Assembly (NCBI GenBank): GCA_963666995.1
Contig: OY762941.1
Coordinates: 1,674,001-1,738,000, forward strand
Length of the DNA: 64,000 nucleotides
Source of the DNA: Syntrophobacter sp963666995
GTDB taxonomy: Bacteria; Desulfobacterota; Syntrophobacteria; Syntrophobacterales; Syntrophobacteraceae
Direction of reading: 5' to 3'
Position 1 is the first letter of the stretch, and each line of letters begins with the position of its first letter. The position numbers and the translations under genes were made by a program. Shown here piece after piece: positions 32,831 through 41,768 of this stretch. The notes below the pieces were generated by a model. The model saw only the letters and a list, made by a program, of their open reading frames with translations. It had not been told where the DNA came from and did not search any database.

Positions 32831-34678
32831 TCAGGCACAGTCGGCGAGAATCCCGCGATTGTGGAACCTCAGGAAGGATTCAGCTCCCTCCTCGCCCATG
32901 TACCGCCCCAACGTGGCGGAACCCACCTGAGTGAGGTCCACCATCACCAGGGCATCCACAACGTCGCTGAAATTTCGGTCCGTGCTGAATCCCAGGAACT
33001 TCCCACCGAGCTTCATATAGTGCTTCAAGAGGATTGGAATCCCTTTCCGGTCTCTCTCGATGTCGGATATCAGTTCCGACAGATCGTGAATGTCCCAGAT
33101 CAGGCCGGAGGCCTCCCTGAGCCTGGATCCCGTCAGGGGGTTCAGTCTCACGGGGTTGGCTCCTCTTACGAGCCGCGCGAGTTCCGTATGCTGATTCGTC
33201 CTCGAGAACGCCACGATAAGATCCCGGGAGACTGAATGATAGTCGCTGTTGATGCTGACCGGTCCGAACAGGATCCTGTATTGGGGCCTGGCTGCAACGA
33301 AGCGGCCTATCCCTTTCCAGAGAAGCATGAGCGGCTGGTAACTCTTCTGGTATTCCTTGCAGACGAACGCTCGTCCCAGCTCCATCGCAGGGTCGATTCT
33401 CCCGAAGAATTCCGTTTCGTAGTGGAAGAGCGTCCTTGTATACAGGCCGGGATTCCCATCCATGTCCGGCAGCCGGTCCGTCAAGCCGATGCGGTAGCCC
33501 CCCGCCAACCGTTTCGTCTCGTTGTGCCAAAGAAAGAGGTGAGTGTAGTAGCGGTCGAAGACGTCCAGATCGATTGGTCTTCCGGTGCCTTCACCGTCCT
33601 CGCGGAAGGTAATCTCGCGGAGTCGGCCGATCTCACGCAGAAGCAGGGGAATTTGGAAGCTTTCGGCATAAAATACCGAGAATTCCTTCGTGTCGACCAG
33701 CTTCTGATCCAGTGGCAGGGCAGCCACTTCGCCGGGCAGGAGGTCCGGCTTGAAGGGTTGGGCAACGGCCGGGTAGGCCGGGACCCTCCTTGATTTCCCT
33801 TCACGACCGATGCGCTTTTTCTCCGAGTCGCCGTCTCCTCGGTTCTCGAGCATGTAGGTTCTCATGCGCAGGTACTGCGTCATGGCTTCGCTGTCCCTGA
33901 ATCCGGCGAGTTTATCATAGGGGATGCGCCTCCCCACGCGGACCCGGATCGCCCTGTTCGATTTATTGAACATTTCGCGAGCCAGCATCAACGTCCTCAT
34001 TCGCGGGTGCAACAACCCGGCCATTTGAAACAGACCGCTGTTTGACCCTTCGAAAAAAACAGGGACCACCGAGGCTTTCGTTCCCTTTACAATTCGTGCG
34101 ACCGTATCATTCCACTCGGGATCGGTGATTCGTCTCTTTCTCAGTTGAAAATGAGACACTTCGCCCGCGGGGAATATCCCCAGCGCTCCGCCGTTCCTTA
34201 CCCATTGGACTGCTTCCCTGAGCGCTCGAAGGTTGGTCCTGATGGAATCCTTCGTGCCGAAAGGATCGACGAAAATGAACGTGTTCCGGAACTCCGGGAT
34301 ATTGACATGCTTCAGAATGGAGTTTCCCATCAGTTTGACATCGGGCCGGACAGAAAGCAAAATTGACCCGAGGACAAGGCCCTCCACCGCTCCAAAGGGA
34401 TGATTGGCGGTGACGATCAGCGGCCCGCTGGAGGGAATCCTCGCCGTATCAGGCTCCGATACCTGGAATACTGCATTCAGGCGATGCAGTATCCTGGAAA
34501 CAACATGGCCGTCACCGTCATCCCTCAAGAGTTGTGAATAGAGATCGCTCGCGCGGTTGAGGTGAAAGAACCGCCACAGGAAGCGATCGAGAAGACCGCG
34601 GACTCCACCCCGCGGCATATTTTCCGAACCGATACTTCCGGTTTTCTCCTGAAACGCAACGCTCATCCTATCGAACAC
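32831..34678 (-). CDS. olsF: OlsF-like bifunctional acyltransferase (ornithine lipid synthesis)
   Basis: About 615 residues. The N-terminal half is a PlsC-type acyltransferase (VTANHPFGAVEG, IFPAGEVSHF, VPVFFEGSN). The C-terminal half is an OlsB/hemolysin-type GNAT acyltransferase (ELGRAFVCKEYQ, PLMLLWKGIGRF, GPVSINSDY). This fusion order is that of OlsF, which acylates ornithine and then the lyso-lipid to give ornithine lipid, a phosphorus-free membrane lipid often made under phosphate limitation. The start is GTG 34678 (GGAGGG 5 bases upstream) or ATG 34666. A four-half-site PhoB-type array lies about 165-200 bases upstream. The amino acid acceptor (ornithine, glycine or other) cannot be read from the sequence. 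Confidence 0.82.
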   Translation of the reverse strand: MFDRMSVAFQEKTGSIGSENMPRGGVRGLLDRFLWRFFHLNRASDLYSQLLRDDGDGHVVSRILHRLNAVFQVSEPDTARIPSSGPLIVTANHPFGAVEGLVLGSILLSVRPDVKLMGNSILKHVNIPEFRNTFIFVDPFGTKDSIRTNLRALREAVQWVRNGGALGIFPAGEVSHFQLRKRRITDPEWNDTVARIVKGTKASVVPVFFEGSNSGLFQMAGLLHPRMRTLMLAREMFNKSNRAIRVRVGRRIPYDKLAGFRDSEAMTQYLRMRTYMLENRGDGDSEKKRIGREGKSRRVPAYPAVAQPFKPDLLPGEVAALPLDQKLVDTKEFSVFYAESFQIPLLLREIGRLREITFREDGEGTGRPIDLDVFDRYYTHLFLWHNETKRLAGGYRIGLTDRLPDMDGNPGLYTRTLFHYETEFFGRIDPAMELGRAFVCKEYQKSYQPLMLLWKGIGRFVAARPQYRILFGPVSINSDYHSVSRDLIVAFSRTNQHTELARLVRGANPVRLNPLTGSRLREASGLIWDIHDLSELISDIERDRKGIPILLKHYMKLGGKFLGFSTDRNFSDVVDALVMVDLTQVGSATLGRYMGEEGAESFLRFHNRGILADCA

Positions 34679-34841
34679 ATCGACCCTCCATCGTCCCGAA
34701 TGAAACCTGCCTGCCTCGTGCAGCCCCTTGTCTTGGGCGAACTCGGATTGAGCAACCCGAGTATCGACCGCCCGACTACTGAATCCCGTTTTGACCTTCC
34801 CAGGGGGACACATCGGTCGGGGGTAACCCTAAACCGGCAAG

Positions 34842-34881
34842 ATGACTTTCCTATGAAGCGCCGGTGAAAATTGTGTGAAAC
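34842..34881 (-). promoter_or_regulatory. PhoB box array upstream of olsF
   Basis: Read on the minus strand, half-sites GTTTCAC, TTTTCAC, GCTTCAT and AAGTCAT follow at exact 11-base steps (34881 down to 34842); all end in TCAC or TCAT. A poor -10 (TAGGGT, 34831-34826) begins 10 bases downstream. Confidence 0.65.
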
Positions 34882-34974
34882 CGAAATGTGCTGAGGATTT
34901 CAGCAAGATGATGTGCAATGAGACCCAGGCGCTGCTGAGCGTCGAGGCTGTGCGGAAGGGGCTAATACCGGGTT

Positions 34975-35082
34975 GCTTTCAAGACGATACTTCTAACACC
35001 CCCAAAAGAGCGGAGGAATGATTCCCCACGCTCTTGAGAAACATCGTTTGTTACTTCCTTGAACGCAAATTGGTATAAGGCG
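34975..35082. repeat. Dispersed repeat, family A copy 4
   Basis: Begins TTCAAGACGATACTTCTAAC, continues CCCCCAAAAGAGCGGAGGAA and the core ACATCGTTTGTTACTTCCTT. It aligns along its length with 15487-15600. Confidence 0.8.
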
Positions 35083-35171
35083 GCCGGTGGTTCACGCCGG
35101 CCGGGACAGGGAAGGCTTGGGATTCCGGTCCTCTCCGAGGATCGTTGCTGCATTCTTAAGGTCCCGCACGC

Positions 35172-36317
35172 TTACATGCCTGTCGACTTATGGGGCACAT
35201 CCTCCGCCGTCCAGTACATGGCGTTCCGTACCGCTCCAACCAGTCGCCGCATATCATGGGGGAACACATGCCCTATGTTTCCAATCCGGAAGGTATCGGC
35301 TTTTGCGGCGTTGCCCGGATAGATGACGAAGCCCCGGGCTTTCAGCCGTGCATAAAAAGCGCTGAAGTCGTAATCGGGATGAACCGGGTTGAGGAATGAG
35401 GTGATGATGGGAGACTGCCGGGCCGGCGGCAGCAGGCATTCGAACCCGAGGGCCGACATGCCGTCCACGAGTATCCCATGGTTTTCACAGTATCGCGCGT
35501 GGCGGAAGGCAATTCCTCCCTCATCGTCGAGTTCTTTCAATGCCTGGGCAAAAGCCCGGACGGTGTGTGTGGGCGATGTGAAGCGCCACTTGCCCTTTTT
35601 CACTTCCATTTCCTTCCACTGTTGAAAGAGGTCCAGGCTCAACGACCGCGAGCGGCCCTCGCACCGTTCGAGTTCCCCTTGCCCGGCAATGATAAAACCG
35701 AACCCCGGAACCCCCTGGATGCACTTGTTGGCGCTGGAAATGAGAAAATCCGCTCCAATCTCCGCAATATCCATCGGAATGCCGCCAAAACTGCTCATCG
35801 CGTCCACGATGTAAATCTTGCCGAGACTCTTGACCGTGCCTCCGATGTCTCCGACCGGGTTGAGCATCCCCGTCGTGGTTTCACAGTGCACGACAGCCAC
35901 GTGGGTGATCGCGCGATCGGATTCGATAGTTATCCTCAATTGATCGAGGTCGGGGTATCCGGTCTCGCCCAAGTCCAGTTTAGCGACAGGGATTCTGAGG
36001 TATTGGGCGATCAGGGCAATGCGATCTCCATAGTGACCGTTGGCGATGACGAGCAACTTGCCGTCCTCCGGCACTGCCGTGCCGATTGCGGCTTCCACGG
36101 CAAAGGTCCCGCTGCCCTGCATAAGAACGGAGGTGTAACCGGGGCTGTTCGTCGCCAGGCTTACCAGCCTTGTCCGGATATCCTGCACGATGGAGTTGTA
36201 GTCGCTGTCCCACGTGCACCAATCCCGCATCATGGCAGCCTTGACGGTCCGGGATGTCGAGAGCGGTCCAGGTGTGAGAAGCAGGTAAGGATTTTCGGCA
36301 AACGGGTCCAATTTCAT
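35172..36317 (-). CDS. phnW: 2-aminoethylphosphonate-pyruvate transaminase
   Basis: A 381-residue class V, PLP-dependent aminotransferase. Family features: LLTPGPLSTS at the N-terminus, MQGSGTFAVEAAIG, VDAMSSFGG, and the PLP lysine in SSANKCIQGVPGFG. PhnW transfers the amino group of 2-aminoethylphosphonate to pyruvate, giving phosphonoacetaldehyde and alanine. PhnX, two genes upstream in the same operon, then splits phosphonoacetaldehyde. It is the last gene of the phosphonate operon and is separated from phnX by 165 bp that carry a gene remnant. Confidence 0.95.
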   Translation of the reverse strand: MKLDPFAENPYLLLTPGPLSTSRTVKAAMMRDWCTWDSDYNSIVQDIRTRLVSLATNSPGYTSVLMQGSGTFAVEAAIGTAVPEDGKLLVIANGHYGDRIALIAQYLRIPVAKLDLGETGYPDLDQLRITIESDRAITHVAVVHCETTTGMLNPVGDIGGTVKSLGKIYIVDAMSSFGGIPMDIAEIGADFLISSANKCIQGVPGFGFIIAGQGELERCEGRSRSLSLDLFQQWKEMEVKKGKWRFTSPTHTVRAFAQALKELDDEGGIAFRHARYCENHGILVDGMSALGFECLLPPARQSPIITSFLNPVHPDYDFSAFYARLKARGFVIYPGNAAKADTFRIGNIGHVFPHDMRRLVGAVRNAMYWTAEDVPHKSTGM

Positions 36318-36499
36318 ACCATTACTCCCTTCGAAGCGCGGGCTGCCGCCAGGGTTGCATACCCATGTCCGCGTTCGACTTCAGACAGGTTTTCGTCGAG
36401 AATGTGCAATGCCGTCATCAGACCAACCGCCAGGAAGAGGCCCACTCCCCGCACGTCCCCGGCTAAAGGGTGCGGTTTCGTATCAGGGAACCTCACCAT
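36314..36499 (-). pseudogene. Remnant of a class III aminotransferase
   Basis: A 61-codon frame between phnX and phnW contains HPLAGDVRGVGLFLAVGLM. This closely follows the H-P-L-I-G-D-x-R-G-x-G-L-F block of class III aminotransferases, notably ethanolamine-phosphate phospho-lyase-type enzymes. The rest of such a protein is missing on both sides, and the sequence after the block does not continue the family. It is probably the scar of a deleted operon gene. A small real peptide is possible but less likely. Confidence 0.4.
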
Positions 36500-37316
36500 G
36501 AATCAGGCAGCCGTTTATCTCTTCCACGATTTCGGGGCACTGGCTGATGTCCTCGGCGACAAAATGAGCGCCTGCATCGATGAACCGGGTTTCGATGGCC
36601 GCGAGCCTTCCTTGGAGTTCATCGCCCGGGAGAGACGAAACCTCGGATTCCGTGAGACCGAGGTCGTTTCCCGACCGGGTGATCCCGACGACCCACATGC
36701 CCGCGTTCAATCCTTCCTCGATGTCCTTCACGGTGTCTCCGATCTTCACCATCGCTTCCATCGGGTAGACTTCAAGGTTGATCGCATTTTGATAACACAT
36801 GAACGGGAACGGGCGTCCTTTGGGCACATCGGATGAGCAGACGACCGAATCGGGCCGGTAGCCCCTTTTCATGGCCTCCGGAAGGAGAATATCCATCATG
36901 GGCTTTGTATAGCCCGTGGACGTTCCGATCTTGATCCCATTCCTTTTGAAAGCGTCGATCGCCGGCAGAAGGCCGGGGACGAGGTCGGCATGCCCGGCAA
37001 TTGAAGACACCATCAACGGTTCGGTATCCCGATAAATCCTTTGGACGTCGTCTTCGTCGGGCTCGCGGCCGCACAACTCACACCATTGTGTCGAGACGGA
37101 AGGCAGGCGGCACAGGGCGCGCACGTGATCCACCTTCGCCAGCCCCATGGGTCCGCGCGCTTCGGATGCGGCGACCTTGACGCCGTACCGGGCAAACGCT
37201 TCAATGAACACGGCTACGGGCCCCACGCAGCCGAAATCAACGGTCGTACCGGCCCAGTCCAGCACCACCGCCTGAATTGGACCGGTATAGGGTTTGTTCC
37301 TGATAAAAACGTCCAT
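36483..37316 (-). CDS. phnX: Phosphonoacetaldehyde hydrolase
   Basis: A 277-residue HAD-superfamily enzyme. Nucleophile motif VVLDWAGTTVD near residue 20; the Schiff-base lysine in the cap domain is in GPMGLAKVDHVR; TSTGYT and IGDTVKDIEEG supply the later HAD motifs. PhnX cleaves phosphonoacetaldehyde to acetaldehyde and phosphate, so this operon yields phosphate from 2-aminoethylphosphonate. Starts 33 bases after the permease gene. Confidence 0.95.
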   Translation of the reverse strand: MDVFIRNKPYTGPIQAVVLDWAGTTVDFGCVGPVAVFIEAFARYGVKVAASEARGPMGLAKVDHVRALCRLPSVSTQWCELCGREPDEDDVQRIYRDTEPLMVSSIAGHADLVPGLLPAIDAFKRNGIKIGTSTGYTKPMMDILLPEAMKRGYRPDSVVCSSDVPKGRPFPFMCYQNAINLEVYPMEAMVKIGDTVKDIEEGLNAGMWVVGITRSGNDLGLTESEVSSLPGDELQGRLAAIETRFIDAGAHFVAEDISQCPEIVEEINGCLIHGEVP

Positions 37317-37349
37317 TTCGTTCCCCTCTTGGTGGATACAACGTGTTGA

Positions 37350-39110
37350 CTAACGTGTGATCCAACTCTGGGTCCTCTTTTGGACCCCTTTGCTGAGAAT
37401 TTCGTAAACCCCGCGGCCAAGAATGTTTATCACCACGATCAGGATCGACATGGCCGCCGCGGAGGCCGTATCGCCCGCATCATCCATGTTTGCGACGGCA
37501 ACCGATGCCAGCGGGATATCCGGAGTATAGAGGAAAATGACCGCCGATACAGTAGCCATCGAATTTACGAAGTAGTAGATCGCTATTTCGAGTACGGCCG
37601 GAAGGCATACCGGAACAGTCACCCGGAAGAAAGTCCTGTAAAACGGGACCCCCAGGGACTCCGACACGGCCTCGAATTCCTTGTCCAACTGCTTTAGCGC
37701 GGTAGTGGCGGTAAGAAACCCCACGGTGTAGAAGTGCACGATGTTGCTCAACACCAGCATGGCCATCGTCCCATAGAGGAAATTGAACGGATTGGGGACC
37801 CGCACTCCAAAGAAGTTGATGGACAGGGGGTTGAAGAAGAAAATATAGCTCAAGCCGATCACGAGTCCCGGTAGAGCCAGGGGCAGAATGGAGAGCAGAT
37901 AGGCGGTCTGCCGGATGAACCGCATCCCCTTGCTCTTTTCGATGAGATAGGCGGACATGAATACGGCCGCGGTCCCCGCCGCCGCCGAATAAAGGCTCAT
38001 GCGGACACTGTTCCAGAGGGCCCCGTATCCTCCGCCTCCCATCCTGCTGAAATCGTAGTTCCAGAGTCCAAACGTGAGATTATACGGCCACGCTTTGACA
38101 AGGGATGCGAACAGGGCGGTAAGATAGAACCCTGCAATACAGAGGCTTATCAAGACGCAGAAGGACAGAAAGATCGTATCTCCAAGGCGGTTTGGCCGGG
38201 GTGTCAGCGGGACCGACCGGGCGGTGATCGAGGAAAATTGCCTGCGCTGGCAGATGCGGTCCGCAATGAACGCGATCACGGTGGGTATCAGCAGGACCGA
38301 ACTCACCACGGCCCCCATGGTGAAGTTCTGCTGGCCGATGACCTGTTTGTAAATGTCCGTCGCCAGGATGTTGTACTGGCCGCCCACGACCTTGGGGGCG
38401 CCGAAGTCGGTGAAGGCCAGGATGAAGGAGACAAACAGGGTGCTGATGAACCCGTATTTGATTCCCGGGATGGTGACCGTGAAGAAGGTTTTCACCCTGG
38501 AAGCCCCGAGGGCAAAGGATGCCTCATAGAGGCGGGCATCCGTCAGGCGCAGTGCAACGGAAAGAATGAGAACGGCCTGGGGAAGCGTGTAAAGGACCTC
38601 GGCGATGATGATCCCGACCGGGCCGTAAAGCCCGATGTCGATTCCGGGGAGCAGGCCGAAGAAGCCCTTGGTGAACAGCCCCTTTTTCCCGAAGAGATAC
38701 ACCAGTGCTATTCCATTGAGGAGCGTAGGGGAGAAGAGGAGCATCATGACGATGCTCTGGAAGAAGCCCTTTGCCCGGATGCAGGTTCTCGTCAGGGCGA
38801 AGGCATAGGCCAGGCCCAGTATTCCCGACACGAGCGTGGTGATGAGCGATACGAAAAGGCTGTTATAGAGTGAGACACAGAGAGAGGGCGTCTGAAAGTA
38901 ATGGATGAAGTTCCCCAGGCCGGCAAAATTTCCCTGCCGATCGTACAGGCTCTTGCCGAGCAGTTGGAACACGGGGAAAACCACCGCGACAATCAGCCAG
39001 GCGCATACCAGCAGCACGAGCGCGCGGCGAAGCCAGACATGCGCATCAATCGTGGCGAGCACGCCGTGATTCCCGGCGGCCGCACCTGCCCCAACGTCAG
39101 CTTGCAACAT
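37350..39110 (-). CDS. 2-aminoethylphosphonate ABC transporter permease, fused two-domain
   Basis: A 586-residue inner-membrane protein with two copies of the six-helix BPD_transp_1 fold. Each carries an EAA-type loop (EASFALGASRVKTFFTV in the first half and AVSESLGVPFYRTFFRV in the second). The fusion resembles FbpB-type permeases and the single long permease of many 2-aminoethylphosphonate systems, doing the job of separate PhnU and PhnV. It lies between the ATPase and phnX with short gaps, so the substrate assignment rests on the operon. Confidence 0.88.
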   Translation of the reverse strand: MLQADVGAGAAAGNHGVLATIDAHVWLRRALVLLVCAWLIVAVVFPVFQLLGKSLYDRQGNFAGLGNFIHYFQTPSLCVSLYNSLFVSLITTLVSGILGLAYAFALTRTCIRAKGFFQSIVMMLLFSPTLLNGIALVYLFGKKGLFTKGFFGLLPGIDIGLYGPVGIIIAEVLYTLPQAVLILSVALRLTDARLYEASFALGASRVKTFFTVTIPGIKYGFISTLFVSFILAFTDFGAPKVVGGQYNILATDIYKQVIGQQNFTMGAVVSSVLLIPTVIAFIADRICQRRQFSSITARSVPLTPRPNRLGDTIFLSFCVLISLCIAGFYLTALFASLVKAWPYNLTFGLWNYDFSRMGGGGYGALWNSVRMSLYSAAAGTAAVFMSAYLIEKSKGMRFIRQTAYLLSILPLALPGLVIGLSYIFFFNPLSINFFGVRVPNPFNFLYGTMAMLVLSNIVHFYTVGFLTATTALKQLDKEFEAVSESLGVPFYRTFFRVTVPVCLPAVLEIAIYYFVNSMATVSAVIFLYTPDIPLASVAVANMDDAGDTASAAAMSILIVVINILGRGVYEILSKGVQKRTQSWITR

Positions 39111-39162
39111 TTGCAGTTCCCCTCACCCGGCCGATGCTGCGCGGGACCGCGGGGTGTCCTTT

Positions 39163-40263
39163 TCAGGCCGCATAGGCCCTCAGCCGGTCCACGGGGATGC
39201 CGATGTTGACCGCCATGTTTTCACACATCTGCAAACGCCTGATTTTTTCGGTGGGGATTTCGGCCTCGATCGTGGTGGTTTCTTCCTCGATCGCAAGGCT
39301 GAAGGTGACCCGGTAACTCGAGCCTCGATACTCCATTCGTTTCACGAGAGCCGGGATGGTGTTCTCTCTGACGTCCCCGTTTCTACCGACCAGGATATCC
39401 TCGGGTCTCACGGCCAGAACCGCCGCGGCGCCTTGTGGCAAAGAGTCCGGTTCATCCACCACAAGGCTCAGATTTCCTTTACGATAAACTCTGGCCTTCT
39501 CCTTTACGATATCGCGTATAAAGTTCATGGAACCAATAAAGGAGGCCACGAAAGGATTGGCGGGTCTGTCGTATATTTCGCTTGGGGTGCCGCTCTGGAG
39601 GAGGCGCCCTTCATCCATGACCAGGATTCTGTCCGCCATCGAAAGGGCTTCCTCCTGGTCGTGAGTGACCATGAGGGTGGTTATGCCCAAACATTTCTGG
39701 AGCTGCCTTATCTCGGACCTGAGCCTGGCCCGCACTTTGGCGTCAAGGGCCGACAGAGGTTCATCGAGGAGCAAAAGGGACGGGGAAGCCGCTATGGCCC
39801 TTGCCAGCGCCACCCGCTGCTGCTGGCCCCCGGAAAGCTGTGCGGGGTATTTCTTCTCGGAACCCTCGAGGCCGACGAGTTCGAACATTTCCCTTACCCG
39901 GCTTCTTACGCCGCTCCTGCCGGCAACACGGCCGCTCAGGCCGTAGGCGATATTCTGCTCGGCCGTCAGGTTGGGAAAAAGGGCGTAGGATTGGAAAACG
40001 ATGCCTACATTTCGTTTGGAGACGGGGACGCTGGAGATGTCTTTTCCATCAATGACGATTGTTCCCTCGTCCTGTTTTTCCAGCCCTGCCACAACCCGCA
40101 GCAGAGTGGTCTTGCCGCATCCGCTGGGTCCCAGGATCGATAGGAACTCACCGGGTTTGGCTTCAAAGCTGATGTCCCGAAGTGCGGTGAAATTTCCGAA
40201 GTTCATCGTCACGCTCCGCACTTTGAGATAACTTTCTACGGCTTTTGCTGTTCCGTCGCTCAT
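39163..40263 (-). CDS. 2-aminoethylphosphonate ABC transporter ATP-binding protein
   Basis: About 366 residues from the ATG at 40263; an upstream extension of the frame overlaps the binding-protein gene and is not needed. Walker A GPSGCGKTT, Q-loop FQSYALFPN, signature LSGGQQQRVALARA, Walker B LLLLDEPLSALD, H-loop VTHDQEEA, then a C-terminal TOBE domain (VRPEDI). It energises uptake by the neighbouring permease. PhnT is the enteric counterpart. Confidence 0.92.
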   Translation of the reverse strand: MSDGTAKAVESYLKVRSVTMNFGNFTALRDISFEAKPGEFLSILGPSGCGKTTLLRVVAGLEKQDEGTIVIDGKDISSVPVSKRNVGIVFQSYALFPNLTAEQNIAYGLSGRVAGRSGVRSRVREMFELVGLEGSEKKYPAQLSGGQQQRVALARAIAASPSLLLLDEPLSALDAKVRARLRSEIRQLQKCLGITTLMVTHDQEEALSMADRILVMDEGRLLQSGTPSEIYDRPANPFVASFIGSMNFIRDIVKEKARVYRKGNLSLVVDEPDSLPQGAAAVLAVRPEDILVGRNGDVRENTIPALVKRMEYRGSSYRVTFSLAIEEETTTIEAEIPTEKIRRLQMCENMAVNIGIPVDRLRAYAA

Positions 40264-40330
40264 GTGATCCGCCTCGGAGGAGGACTGGATGCCGGGTTCA
40301 CATCCAGTCCCGGAAAGTGCAAGATCGAGT

Positions 40331-41368
40331 CTACTTCTTCGGTTCGCTCTTGCTGTCATATCGCTTTGTCCATTCGGCAAGGATTGCGTCGCGGTTCTTG
40401 GCCGCCCAGGAAAGATCATTCTTTATGAGTTGCTTGAACGGGTCGGACGGATACTCCCGGGGGACCGGTTCTCCCGTTGCGTAAGCTGTAACGGGGTAGA
40501 TTTTGGCATACATTTTCATCACCTCGGGAGACAGCGCCCAATCCAGGAACTTCTTTGCCGATTCCTTGACAGCAGCTTTCTTCACCAGGGCGTTGGCTTC
40601 GACGTCCCACCCGCAGCCTTCTTTCGGGAAAACCGTTTCGATGGGTTCGCCCTTCGTTTTCTGGGTAATCCCCCGATAACCGAAAGAGATGCCGATCGGA
40701 TATTCTCCCGCACCCGCCATCTTACAGGGCTTTGACCCCGAGTGAGTGTACTGGGCGATGTTCTCGTGCAATTTATCGAGGAATTCCCACCCCTGTTTTT
40801 CACCCATCATCTGCAGGATAGCCGAAACAGTCAGGAAGCCGGTACCGGATGATGCCGGGTTGGGCATAACGATTTTGCCTTTGTATTCGGGTTTTATCAG
40901 GTCGGAAAAGGAGGTGGGAATCGGCAGATTCTGGGCCTTCGCTTCGATCGTGTTGACACAAAAGCCGGTTTCCCATGCCTTGATCCCAACCCATTTGGGC
41001 GGGTTGGACGGATCCCTCATGTTTCCGTTCACTTTGCCGAGATCCTTGGGTGAGTATTCCTGCAGCATCCCCGCCTGGTTGCAGACAAGAAGGCTTGTCG
41101 CCGCCACACCCCAGATCACGTCGGCCTGCGGGTTATCCTTTTCGGCAAGCAGCTTGGCGGTAACCACGCCGGTCGAGTCCCTGACGATCTTGACGTTCAC
41201 ATCGGGATAGGCCTTCTTGAAAAGTTCAAGGTACCCCGGGTATTCGTCATCTTCGAGGGCGGTGTAGACCATGAGGTCTTCGGCATGAGCGAATCGAGAA
41301 AGCATCGCCGTGCAGAGCATCGCGAGAAGCACGAGAAATAATCGCAGTGATTTTCCGTTTCCTGGCAT
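40331..41368 (-). CDS. 2-aminoethylphosphonate ABC transporter substrate-binding protein
   Basis: About 345 residues from the ATG at 41368 (AAGGAG 7 bases upstream). The signal peptide (LFLVLLAMLCTAMLSRFAHA) is cleaved before EDLMVYTALED. The rest is an iron/phosphonate-type binding fold (family of FbpA and PhnS), with VVTAKLLAEKDNPQADVIWG and MPNPASSGTG. It should deliver 2-aminoethylphosphonate to the permease. It is the first gene of the operon and follows a PhoB-type box by about 200 bases. Confidence 0.88.
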   Translation of the reverse strand: MPGNGKSLRLFLVLLAMLCTAMLSRFAHAEDLMVYTALEDDEYPGYLELFKKAYPDVNVKIVRDSTGVVTAKLLAEKDNPQADVIWGVAATSLLVCNQAGMLQEYSPKDLGKVNGNMRDPSNPPKWVGIKAWETGFCVNTIEAKAQNLPIPTSFSDLIKPEYKGKIVMPNPASSGTGFLTVSAILQMMGEKQGWEFLDKLHENIAQYTHSGSKPCKMAGAGEYPIGISFGYRGITQKTKGEPIETVFPKEGCGWDVEANALVKKAAVKESAKKFLDWALSPEVMKMYAKIYPVTAYATGEPVPREYPSDPFKQLIKNDLSWAAKNRDAILAEWTKRYDSKSEPKK

Positions 41369-41768
41369 TTTATTCTCCTTGGCAAATGGACATGGTTGAA
41401 TCGGCGTTTTGTCAGGCCGATCGACCGGCACGTGGTGACCGGTCAAGCTGAAGTATCGAAGCATGAACGGCCGTACGGCACCCGCCGTTCGATGCCCCGG
41501 GGCGAGCGGGCACCGGCCCGGCGAACTAAAGCATTCAGGTCTTCAAGTCCCGCATAAGGTAGCCCATGCCTGTTACAATTTTATGTCTCTTCAGTTACAG
41601 TTAGTGAGTGGCCGTCAATTCGTCATGCTGCCGGATTCGATCCGGTAAGGGTCAAAACACGAGCGCACTTTTATTGGAGATTACTTAATGACCGGTGTAT
41701 TGTGAATCGAGCCTTTGAGAAATAGCTTGGTTGTCAGCCATCATTGCCAGGGCGTTCCGGAGAGCAAC
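41369..41768. other. Divergent intergenic region with PhoB array
   Basis: 400 bases between the leftward phosphonate operon and the rightward sensor kinase gene. The PhoB-type array is at 41572-41600; GC-rich DNA at 41465-41525 holds short inverted segments. GGAG lies 6 bases before the kinase start. Confidence 0.45.
41572..41600 (-). promoter_or_regulatory. PhoB box array upstream of the phosphonate operon
   Basis: On the minus strand CTGTAAC (41600-41594), GAGACAT (41589-41583) and TTGTAAC (41578-41572) lie at exact 11-base steps with 4-base spacers; the middle half-site is degenerate. It faces the binding-protein gene, about 205 bases upstream of its start. Confidence 0.65.

Larger units (their letters stand above)
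34679..35171. other. Intergenic region: olsF leader, PhoB array, repeat
   Basis: Holds the minus-strand PhoB array (34842-34881) and repeat family A copy 4 (34975-35082). The remaining bases to the phnW stop show no gene or clear terminator. Confidence 0.5.
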
